This document shows positions 44,901 to 57,500 of a stretch of DNA of 64,000 nt, piece by piece. This DNA is from Hermodice carunculata (taxonomy: Eukaryota > Annelida > Polychaeta > Eunicida > Amphinomidae): contig OZ026622.1 of assembly GCA_964020975.1 (NCBI GenBank), positions 52,793,562-52,857,561 of the forward strand, read 5' to 3'. The translations under genes and the position numbers were made by a program. The notes below the pieces were generated by a model. It was given only the letters and a program-made list of their open reading frames with translations. It searched no databases and was not told where the DNA came from. The stretch's first letter is position 1; each line of letters starts with the position of its first letter.

Positions 44901-47900
44901 AAAGCCTTGCTCCTTATAATCAGTCTAGTTGCCTTGGCTGGAAAGCCTTACTTATTACAACCAGTGTTGTATTGTTATAATCAGTGTTGTTGCATTGGCT
45001 GGAAAGCTGTGCTCCTTATAATCAGTGTTGTTGCATTGTCATAATCAGTGTTGTTGCCTTGACTGGAAAGCCTTGCTCCTTATAATCGGTGTTGTCGCCT
45101 TGGCTGGAAAGCTGTGCTCCTTATAATCAGTGTTGTTGCATTGTTATAATTAGTGTTGTTGCCTTGGCTGGAAAGCCTTGCTCCTTTGATTGATCACAGT
45201 AGCTGCAGCATTACATGCAAGGTGATACAAAGTCATTGTTAATCCCTTTGCACTTAGTATGGAATGAGTTAACCTACTCCCACTCAAATCAGCCAAAAAT
45301 GCCCTGATGTAAAGTGTTGTCCATTTCATTGATTTTATTCCACTTTCTTCTTGTTACTATAAAAATAAAAGTGTGTACGAAAATGAATCCTTGCTGTGTC
45401 CCATCAGGATCACGTGACCCATGTCAACAGCTTTCTCTGGCATGTGTTGGGTGCAAACTGCCAAGCCTATGTTTTGGTGAGCTGTTGATTAAGTCTTCTG
45501 CTGTAACCTAAATAGAGTCGAAGCATTTCACAGGAAGCTTGCCAGAACAATTGTGAGTGATCTCATGACAAGACATGATACCCTCCTCGGTATTCAAGTA
45601 GGGAAGGTCATGTGACAAACCAAATACGGACTTGGTATCTCTGATTGTACTGCTGCCATCCCATCCTCACGGAGTAAACAAACATCGGTGACAACACACT
45701 CATTGAATTTATCTCCCTTTCGTGTCGGTCAATGTTCCAGCACATTTTACCACAAAAGGCTCCATGATTGTTTTCCTGCCGTCTGTATGACAACCTGCTG
45801 ATACTGTCAGAAACACACTGGCCCTGCGAGGTGTTTCCACGTCACAGGCACACACTGGTCAGCTTGGGCCACACAGACCCAGGGCGTGATGATACCACTG
45901 ACACAGGACACCCTATAACTTGTGTAAACTTGCACATCATGTTACCTTTACTCCAACTGAGAAAATACCACAGAACAGTCTGTCTTGCTGGTATTTCACA
46001 TTCAATTCTTCCAGCGATTTCTACATTTTGCCCATGATTTTATACAAAAATTCTCAACAACATTATTCCCACAATACATGGTAGCTACATCATGACCTAC
46101 TGGAGGAAAACTGACTACTGCAAGCACGGTCACTGAAAAAGTTAGAAGAAAGCATGCCGCATCCAAAATATGATCTTGAGGTCAGTTCACCATATTCACA
46201 TGAGAGGGCAATGCTTTAATTATTCATACTGTGTGGACTGTGGTTGCTGACACAACTAAATCACAGCAAACATGGCATATATAATTGCTGTGGGTAGTAT
46301 ACCCCAACCATTCTGGATAACCCCACCCCATCCCACCCCCACCTTGTTGATTCACATGTAATTAACTGCCCCCTCCCCACATGCTTTCAAATGAACCAAC
46401 ATAAACTCAATGTCTCTTGTTCTCTCTTCACTCCTGTACAGAAGTGACATCTAATGTTGGAAGCTGTTTTTTATTTAGTTTCATCATAACCCAGTGTTAA
46501 AAGAACAGTCTAACATCACACAACGTCAGAGCAACATTCTAATGGCAGCACATACTCTTATAGTAGCTCATGTCCCCATACCCACCCCTAACCTTCCTGG
46601 TTCCTCTTATAGTGGCTCATGTCCCCATACCCACCCCTAACCCTCCTGGTTCCTCTTACAGTGGCTCCTGTCCCCATACCCACCCCCCACCCTCCTGGTT
46701 TGTCTTATAGTAGCTCATGTCCCCATACCCACCCCTCATCCTCCTCGTTCCTCTTATAGTGGCTCATGTCCCCATACCCCCCTAACCCTCCTGGTTCCTC
46801 TTAAAGTGGCCCATGTCCCCATAACCCCCTAACCCTCCTGGTTCCTCTTATAGTGGCTCATGTCCCCATACCCCCCTAACCCTCCTGGTTCCTCTTATAG
46901 TGGCCCATGTCCCCATAACCACCCTTAACTTTCCTGGTTCCTCTCATAGTGGCCCATGTCCCCATACCCACCCCTCACCCTCCTCGTTCCTCTTATAGTG
47001 GCCCATGTCCCCATACCCACCCCTCACCCTCCTCGTTCCTCTTATAGTGGCCCATGTCCCCATACCCACCCCTCACCCTCCTGGTTCCTCTTATAGTGGC
47101 CCATGTCCCCATACCCACCCCTCACCCTCCTCGTTCCTCTTATAGTGGCCCATGTCCCCATACCCACCCCTCATCCTCCTCGTTCTTCTTATATTGGCTC
47201 ATGTCCCCATACCCCCCTAACCCTCCTGGTTCCTCTTAAAGTGGCCCATGTCCCCATACCCCCCTAACCCTCCTGGTTCCTCTTATAGTGGCTCATGTCC
47301 CCATACCCCCCTAACCCTCTTGGTTCCTCTTAAAGTGGCCCATGTCCCCATAACCACCCTTAACTTTCCTGGTTCCTCTTATAGTGGCCCATGTCCCCAT
47401 ACCCACCCCTCACCCTCCTCGTTCCTCTTATAGTGGCCCATGTCCCCATAACCACCCCTCACCCTCCTGGTTCCTCTTATAGTGGCCCATGTCCCCATAC
47501 CCACCCCTCACCCTCCTCGTTCCTCTTATAGTGGCTCATGTTCCCATACCCACCCCTAACTCTCCTGGTTCCTCTTATAGTGGCTCATGTCCCCATACCC
47601 ACCCCTAACCTTCCTGGTTCCTCTTACAGTGGCCCATGTCCCCATACCCACCCCTCACCCTCCTCGTTCCTCTTATAGTGGCCCATGTCCCCATACCCAC
47701 CCCTTACCCTCCTGGTTCCTCTTATAGTGGCCCATGTCCCCATACCCACCCCTAACCCTCCTGGTTCCTCTTATTGTGGCCCATGTCCCCATACCCACCC
47801 CTTACCCTCCTGGTTTGTCTTATAGTGGCTCATGTCCCCATACCCACTCCTGGAAGTATATCCTCTTGTAAACTCCTTTGTCATTATTTCCAGAAAAATA

Positions 47901-48563
47901 GGTCTATTAGATGCAGCTTTCAAGATTGGTACTTTTACTTCATGTGAACCAGTGAGTGGCAGATAATTAAGGCAACTGCCTGAGGCTGCTGGACTGGTAT
48001 GCTTATATGCTAGCTCCCATGCATTGTATTTTTCATAAAGGGCTCTGCATGGACCAGGTCTCTATGATGTAAGGTATAGTGATGTTGTCTTAAGTATGAA
48101 TAGCATTCAAGTCACTTTCACCACTAACAAGACTGACTTCAGTGGCAAAATAATATACGGCTGTATGTGATGCATTTTCTGATGGTTAAGAAACTGTACA
48201 TTTAGTTTATTGTGCTTTCATAAAGTAACATGAGAACTACATTTATACAACAATTTTACAGGTAATCAGCATGATTTTACAAAAATACAATGTACCAATA
48301 ACATTGTTTAGTTGTAAATACAATAGCTTTAAATACATGTATATAGCACAGTCAAGAGTAAAGATTAATCTAAAAGGCAATGTTTCATCTGTTCAAAATC
48401 TTAATGCATTTTGTCACCACATCATGTCAAAGGTCATCTGACTTTGATATGTCATTTTACAACTTTAAACAACTGTACGATATATTGCAAAAACAACATC
48501 AAAAGTCCAAATTTTTTTCTTTTTTTTCTTTTCTTTTTTTTTTTTGTTTTTGTTTTTTTTTTT

Positions 48564-48594
<31 letters not shown>

Positions 48595-51500
48595 CCATCA
48601 TTTTGAGGTCAAACTACATTGGGGTATAAAGCTAATCAGCTAGTTATTCCTGTTTCCAAACCTGAGAGCTTATTGCACTTTATACATGACTGTAGAGCAT
48701 CATCTTCCACTAAGTTCCAGTCGATTCAACCACCCAAAAATAAACCTAATTAAAAAATTAAACATCTTCATGTGGCTTCTAAGCACAATATAAGAACTTT
48801 TACAGTCTCTTTATGTAGGACTGGTTTTGAGCCAAGATTTAATACAGGACCTTTCATACATTGGAAATGATGATATGGTAGGTTACATGGTACCACTCAC
48901 CTCATCATATGGTAGGTTACATGATATCACTGACCACATGATATGGTAGATTAAATGATATCACTGACCTCATTATATGGTAGGTTACATGATCTCACTC
49001 ACCTCATCCAGTTTGACCAGTGCCTCGAAGCACGGCTTGGGCACCATGTCCCGCACATACAGCAGAGGCTGTTGGACGATCACAGACAGCGGCTCGTGCA
49101 ACTTGATGCGACACAGGTCCACGTCCAGGGGGCCATACAGCCGGTCACGGAAACTCAGGTCTGAGTGGTATAACACCTCTACGTCTACAAACAAATTGGA
49201 CAGAGGTTTGGTTAGAAAAGTACAGTTTACCTTGCTTTTTAATGATTTTTTTCCCCAACATAATATACATGTATATGCAAAACTGTCTTGTAAATGTGAA
49301 TATGTAAAATCTATCACTGCAGAGAAACCTGAAGAGCCAAGTGCATGTTTCCATTTTGTACGCTCTACCAGCAGCCGGGACTGTGGCCCATTATCATTAT
49401 CTAAAGATGACCTCAAATCATGGACAAATTTCTTGCCCTGCTAATGGAGAACACTGCACTCTTCATTGATTAACCAAGTGAGAAAGTAGTTCTCTTGTTG
49501 TCCACCAGGTGATTCATTTACAAGTTGTGTTCTGATTTGGGACTCATTCTATTTCAGAAAGCAACTGTGAAACACACAATGTCCATACAAGCCCCTATCA
49601 TAACAAAAGTAAAAAGACAGCAGATGATAAAATGATTTCAATAGAGACAGGTTGCACTGACTGCTTTCAAAGTGATCCACCATACACATTGCAATTCACC
49701 TTGGTAAATCAGGGCCAGCATATCTGAACCTGACTCTGCTCATTCTATGCAGTTAAGGAATTTTCTTTTGTTTTTTGTTGTGTTTTTTTTGCTTTCATCA
49801 AATGGTTCCGAGTACAACTCCCAATCAGGATCGTCAAGAACACTTACAAGTTGTAAACTTTTCATTTTTGATCATTAGTGCCCAGCTTTCTAGACCTCAG
49901 AATTATCAAAGTAATTATTGTTTTCATGTTTGAAGTTTACTTTTCTTTTGGTTTATGCATTTTTAAGAGCAATCTTCTGGTCAGAACTTCAGGCTTTGTC
50001 ACCTACAGCCACAGGTAACTAGGCCATAGATACCTCCATCTATGGGCAACCAAGTCACAGACACCTACAGCTATGGGTAACTAGGTCATAGACACCTACA
50101 GCTACAGATAGCTGGGTCATAGACACCTAGTCATGGGTAACTAGGTCATAGACGCCTACAGTGACAGGTAACTGGGTCATAGATACCTATAACCACGGGT
50201 AACTAGGTCAGACACCCACAGCTATGGGTAACTAGCTCATAGACACCTACAGCTATGGGTAACTAGGTCAGACACCCATAGCTACGTGTAACTAGGTCAT
50301 AGACACCTACAGCTATGGGTAACTAGGTCAGACACCCACAGCTACGTGTAACTAGGTCATAGACACCTACAGCTATGGGTAACTAGGTCAGACACCCACA
50401 GCAACAGGTAACCAGGTCATAGACACCTACAGCTATGGATGACTAGGTCACAGACACAGCCACAGGTAACCAGGCCATAGACACCTACAGCTATGGGTAA
50501 CCAGGTCATAGAAATCTGCAGTCACAGGTAACCAGGTCATACAACAGACATCATTCTGCCACAGGAAGTCAAATTAAATCTTAATTCAACAAGTGACAAT
50601 GACAGAAAAGTACAGAATGGTAACTACAATGATTTTACAAAATGACATTTCAAATAAAATGTCAGCGCTGACCTTTCCAAACAGCAAGAACTTTAGTGGG
50701 TTCTACTGTATGCTGAGACAAAAAACAAAAAAACAAAACAAAAGCCATCAGGATCACAGACAATGCTAAAGATGGAAGATAGACCGCATCGGGGCACCAT
50801 GCTGTCTGACGAGTGATCCTCAATTGGGTTTTTGTGCTAGTTGGGAAATAGGAGCTATTATCATGCCTGAAGCTGACACAGAGGGAAAGTTTGTACATAT
50901 TATATTATAGACTCACTGGTACAGTTACACATATTAGAATATCACCACTGTCTGGAACTAACATTGCCTACCTGCACTCTCAGGCTTAGGCAATGCCTCC
51001 CACAGTTTAAGAACTGCTTGGTCACTCAAACCCTCAATAACAAACAGGTGCATCGTGCCATCCATCACCTGGAAGCCAGTAACAATGTCCAGATCACGAC
51101 TCCCCTGCTGCTGTCTGAAAAGTCAAAGTAAAGTAATCAAGAGGCCCCCAAGGCCATGTGTCTGGAACAGTGGACAGGTGTTTCCTATGGGAAATACTAG
51201 CGCTTTTTAAAATGATGGTTTTACTTTGATTTCTTCAGCTTTAATATATCACGATAAGGTACATGAATAAACAATGGACACACAAAACAACAGAAACTCT
51301 GCTGCCATTATCAGACCAGATGAAATATTTAACATTAAACACAGCTTTGGACAAATTCTTGACATATTTCAGCACGTAATTACATTTTGTATGAAAAGTT
51401 TTCTACATAAAAGCATCTTTGGTAAAATTTTATGCTCATATGTTTAAACTTACCACTTAAAGTCTCTCTCGATGTCTCTCTCTCCACATATATATATAAT

Positions 51501-54500
51501 GTAAATATGAATTTCTTTTTACCTTTTAACATCTTTGATGCACATGTTTATATTTCTGAACTTTATCATATCTGGTTTATAACCTATATCAGCATTATCA
51601 CATGTGGTTTATAACCTATATCAGCATTATTCTCAGAGTTGTCTGTGATATGCACCATCTTCAGAATTTATTATATTTTTTTTCTTTTTGTAATTATTCG
51701 GACTGTTTGCACGTTTTAAACATTCACAGGGACAGTTTGTATCTTTTATACACTAACATGAACAGTTTGTATCATTTATATACTCACACATAGTCTATGA
51801 TAGATACACTCGTGACAACAGCTTGTATGTTTTCTACACTCAGAAGGACAGTTTGTATGTTTTCTACACTCACAAGGACAGTTTGTATGCTCTATGCACT
51901 CACAGGGACAGTTTGTATGTTTTTACACTCAGAGACAGTTTGTATGTTTCATATACTCACAGAAACAGTTTGTATGTTTTATACACTCACAGGGACAGTT
52001 TGTACATTTTCTACACTCACAAGGACAGGTTGTATGTTTTCTACTCACAAGGACAGTTTGTATGCTCTATGCACTCACAGGGACAGTTTGTATGTTTTAT
52101 ACACTCACAGAGCCAGTTTGTTTGTTTCATATACAGTGAAACCTCATTATAATGACACTCAGATATCCGACATATTTATTATAATGACAGAAGTTTTGAA
52201 TGGCAAAAGTTCATTTTCTTTGTTGTTTTGATTCATTTATATGACATATTCAGTTATCCGACACATTTCTAAGGGAACAGATAGTGTCAGTATAACAAGT
52301 TTTCACTGTACTAACAGAAATAGTTTGTATGTTTTATACACTCACACAGACAGTTTGTATGTTTTATACACTCACAGGGACAGTTTGTATGTTTTATACA
52401 CTCACAACAGGGACAGTTTGTATGTTTTGTTTTTGTGAACTATTTGATAAATACTTAGTTGGCTATGTTGTGCTGTATTCACAGATTCATAGTTAATGGA
52501 GGTAGAGTGTTGTAATGGTCCAGATTCATAAATATCACGAAAAAGACCTTGGCCTACTTTTTTCATTTGTTGTCAGCTCAGCTGACTGACAAGTCAGCAA
52601 ACACCAAACATGACAGGCCTAGCATGTCTCTTTTTATCTTTGGCACAAGTGATAATTTTGGTTTTTAAGTGGTTAGACCCACATGTTTTGGAGAAAACTA
52701 AAGTTCATGCATAATGAAGAACATTTCAAAGGTTAAGAGAAGCAGTTTAAAACCACCAACTGCCTTTTCTGACTGACTGCCTGTTTAAGTAATTCTTAAA
52801 ACTCTATATTTTGCTGTATTTAACTTTGTTGTCATTTTTTGGTTGAAATTTATGAATATGGGTGATGTTTTTCCGAACTATTATATACTGACAGGGAGAG
52901 TTTGTACGTGGACAGCGCTGACTCTATGATGTGTTGTGGCAGGTGGTCCAACTTGAGAGCCCTGGCGTTGATGTCCGTGATCATCCTCTGCAGTCTGTGC
53001 AGCAGTTGTAGGTTGTGATAGTCAAACTTGAACACTAGTCGATTGAACGGACACTGTAAAACAAACATGTCATAATATACTGGAAACTGAATGGACACTG
53101 TAAAGCAAACACCTCCTAATATACTGGAAAATGAATAGACACTGTAAAACAAACACCTCCTAATATACTGGAAACTGAATGGACACTGCAAGACAAACAT
53201 GTCATGATATCAGACATGCCAAAGGATACATGGGTGATTGAAGGGACAGTGTTAAAGCTCAAGAAACACACCATGAAATATACTGGCTACAATTCAACAA
53301 ACACACCATGGGATACACAGATTACAATTTCTGTGCTAGCAGAAGGCCAACCACAAGTATTTCCTTGAAATGTTTTTTTTCTAATGGTTTTTCTTATCTG
53401 AAGCACTTTTTGTGTACTTCTGTCAGAGAACTTTTTTCCTTCCTGTTTCCTTACCTCGGAAGTTGTGCCTAGGTCCTGCTTGGCCGCCAGCTGATTGGGT
53501 GTGGTCAGGGGGTACGCCAATTCAATCTTCACTTTCAACATTGCCCCGGAGTCAAGGTAGTGACCAACTGGAAGAGGACTGTCCACTGAAAAATACACAT
53601 TAGAAATCATTAGAGGGATCAACCACAGTGGCTCATGTCCAGAGACAGACTTTGCTTGCTGGTGGATTCTAAAGTTTCTAAACCATAGCTAGAAAACAGA
53701 CATGTCACAAACACAGCTACAAAACAGCCATGCCACAACCACAGCTACAAAACAGACATGTCACAAAAACAGCTACAAAACAGACATGTCACAGCCACAG
53801 CTACAAAACAGATACATGTATGTAAAAACACAGCTACAAAACAGACATGTTACAACCATAACTACAAAACAGAAATTTTTTTTTTTTTTTTTTTTTTGGC
53901 CCCAATCATTATGAGGCAGCGCAAAAAGCTAGATCAGCTCATCGCAAAGAAAGCTGAGATGGAAAAGGCTGACACTGATCACCTTTTTCTGCAACTCGGG
54001 GCGCAGAGGCGGGATTCTCCCCCACCGCGACCCCGTGGGAATGCGAGCAACTCGCGACCCACAAACCGACAGAGACAGAGAGAGAGAGAGAACAGTCGTG
54101 TGAGAGAGGAACGGAGACCTTACAACCGCTCTCCATCTCGGAGGCGACAGGGCCCTCGCTCCCCGCGTGGGAAGAGACCCCCTTCCCCACAGTCACCAGG
54201 TCTAAATCTAACAAAAAGCCAGACCAATGCTTTGACCTCACTCCTGGCGAGTATCTCAAAAAAACAAGGCCATTCACGCCCCCAAAACCGTCGCTATGGA
54301 CGGGACAACAGAAGGGGACAGAAATACTGAAGGAGCCACATCACTGTAAATACATTGACAGTGACAGTGTTTGTTTGAAAGTTAGCAGTTATGTTACGTT
54401 AAGTTTTGATGAAGTTACTGAGCAGTTTTCACTTCAGTTTGACTTTGACTCATATGGACAGCATACTGCAGTCCCACCTGCACCAGGAACCACAGACGTG

Positions 54501-57500
54501 TGTCCGTGCCCTACCCTTAAAAACTTTATGGGTACAGCAGCCTCTCATTCTTCTTTTAGAAAGGTGAGTAACCATGTCAAACTACTATTCAACTCTTATA
54601 ATACAGATAAAGTTGAATTCTTACATGCAGTTGATTGTAACAACTCAAACAATGCCAGGGATTTCAGCCAAGCTCTAATCCCTGATAATCTAGTGATTAA
54701 TTTGTCCGATCACAACTTTTCTGAATCCCAAATTAGCCTTTTGAACAAAGGTCTAAGCTTCTGTCCCACACCCAGAGAACCTGATATGGGCAAGATAGCT
54801 GGGGATTTAGAAAGATTTTTCAGAAGCTTAAAGTTGAAATGTTTTTTTCACAAAAAAGCCAAGAACAACATGCTGTCCACAACCACAGAGACAGCTCAGT
54901 CATCAGTAACTTCCACACAAACCACACAAGATCCCAACATGGGGACAACTTCACAGGAAAGCTACAAAATCCCCAGAACTTTCACGCCCACAGAGGCTGA
55001 TCTTGCTGACCCCAGTTTAGAGGCTTTCTGTAGATCTGTGAAGAATGATGTGGCCAAATTTCAACCAAGAATCCCACATACAGACAATCTGTCAGCGGAT
55101 GAGCGACAAGGCATTCATGACCTTAAAACCAGCTCACACATAGTGATTAAAAAAGCAGACAAGGGCTCGTGTATAGTCATACAAAACACTGTAGACTATA
55201 TTGCAGAGGCCACCAAACAATTGTCAAATACAAATCACTATAGAAAGGTTGATTTCAATTTAACAAACACTCACAACAAGAAAGTGCTTGATGTCCTCAC
55301 GGAAATGCTGTCAAACAATAGCATCAATCCAAAATTGTACAAATATTTGTACATTAAGGAACCAAGAGTACCGAGCCTTTATCTCCTTCCTAAGATACAC
55401 AAGGGCATCTTACCACCACCAGGACGCCCTATCTTGAGTGCCAATGAGTGCCCCACAGAAAGGATCTCGGCTTTCGTCGACTTCTTTCTCAAACAACTAG
55501 TGAAAAAAATTCCTAGTTATATAAAGGACACAACTGACTTTATAAACAAGATTGAAGCACTGGGTCCTTTACCAGAAAATGCGCTTCTGGTCACGTTGGA
55601 TGTAAACTCTCTTTACACCAACATACCGACTCATGAAGGCCTTCACAGTGCGGCCAGAGCCCTATTACATAATAGGGATCACTCGGATAAGCCCAGCACT
55701 TCAGAACTCATTCAGCTACTGAGACTAGTCCTCACATGCAACAACTTCGAGTTCAATGGTGACCACTACTTGCAGGTTAGTGGCACTGCTATGGGAACCA
55801 AAGTAGCCCCCTCATTTGCCAACATCTTTATGGCAGATCTAGAGGAAAACAAACTGCTACATTATCCACTGCAACCTTTAGTTTGGTGGCGTTACATTGA
55901 TGATATTTTTTGTATCTGGACCTTTGGCGAGATGCAACTAGCTGAGTTTCTCTCCCATTTGAATTCCTGCCATGAAACCATCAAGTTCTCTTCTCACGTC
56001 TCCGACACAGAGATTAACTTTCTTGACACTCTCGTCAGAATTGATACACAACGTAAAGCGTACACCACCCTTTACGTCAAACCTACAGATACTCATACGT
56101 ATCTGCATTACAGGTCAGCCCACCCCAAACATTCTAAGGTGGGTGGACCATTCAGCCAGCTGCTCAGAATCAAACGGATCTGTAGCAAGACCATTGATTA
56201 TGAGGAAAATTCTAAGAAAATCCTCCAATATTATGAGCTTAGGGATTATCCCACTCAAATTCTGACTGATGCGAAAACGAAAGTGGACTCAGTAAACAGG
56301 TCCACAATTTTGGCTCCCAAGCCAACCACCGAGACCGACCAAGAAAAGCTTTTCTTGATCACAACGTTCAACCCCTCACTTCCACCTATAAAACAGATCA
56401 TCCAAAGTCACTGGAGAACACTTGAGGCCTCGCCGCATGCAGAAGCCTTAATCGACAAGGAAGTTATAGTGGGTTTCAGAAGGGCAGACAGTTTGAAAGA
56501 CATGCTGGTCCATAGCAGGATCAGATATCACACAGACACACAGCTGAATCCAGCTGTATCTGGAAAGAGACACAGTAACGAATGCAATCGAGCTGATTGC
56601 AAATACTGTATCTGTCTGGACACTTCAGGCAGAGTAACCAGTACACGAACTGGGCGGACATACCATGTCCCCAAGGGAGGTTGCTGTGAAAGTTCCAATC
56701 TAGTGTACCTACTTACCTGTGTCACATGCAACAAACAATATGTGGGGCAAACGATGCGCCCACTCAAAGACAGATTGCGCGAACACTTTCGTTACATCAG
56801 TAACAAAGTCATTGCACAGCCACTGGGCAGACATTTTGCCCAAAATGACCACCAGGGTCTTGCTCTAAAAGTGCACATTTTAGAGTATATCCGCACTCCC
56901 CCCCGTCTAGAACGCACCAGACAGTTGCGCCTTGACAGGGAAAGACATTGGATGCACCAATTGCGCTCCATTGAACCTTTCGGTCTCAACATCATGGGGA
57001 GATGAGCTCTCTTGCTCGGTCTAATGCTAAAATTTTATGTTCAGAGTTCATCCCTCCATGAGATTCTGCTTTGGGTAGCATATTACCTATGCAACCCATA
57101 GGGAAACCGCACATACGCACCCACACTGTGCTCTCACACACAGTCCCAAGCTCCTGTGTTCAGGGCTTTGTGGTACGGTAGTACCACCACCTAGATGTCT
57201 GATTAATTACACTTGCTGACCCCCAGCATTGTTTTTACGGCAGTCCTTATTTTATTGGCCTGCCAGGATTCAAATTCTTTTGAATCTAATTCACCTTGAC
57301 AATAACATCTTGGTAGAACCGAGATTCTGTGTTACGCAATCACAATAGCGTGTTTTACGTGACAACAGAAAGTTACCCCTCGGCATATAAATCAGACGTA
57401 ACGTCGGTTAGCCCACAGTTCCTGACGAGTTGTGAAACACAACGAAACCGGTCGAACTTCTCCTACAACTTCTAGCTATTGTGACCCTTGCTCGGTCCTT

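Noticed and set aside
48380-48643. Phe-rich ORFs resembling a membrane protein
   Set aside because: They are translations of a T-rich tract.
51797-52438. Long ORFs with repeated DSLYVLYTH-like segments
   Set aside because: The 30-bp minisatellite has a period divisible by 3, so frames stay open by chance.
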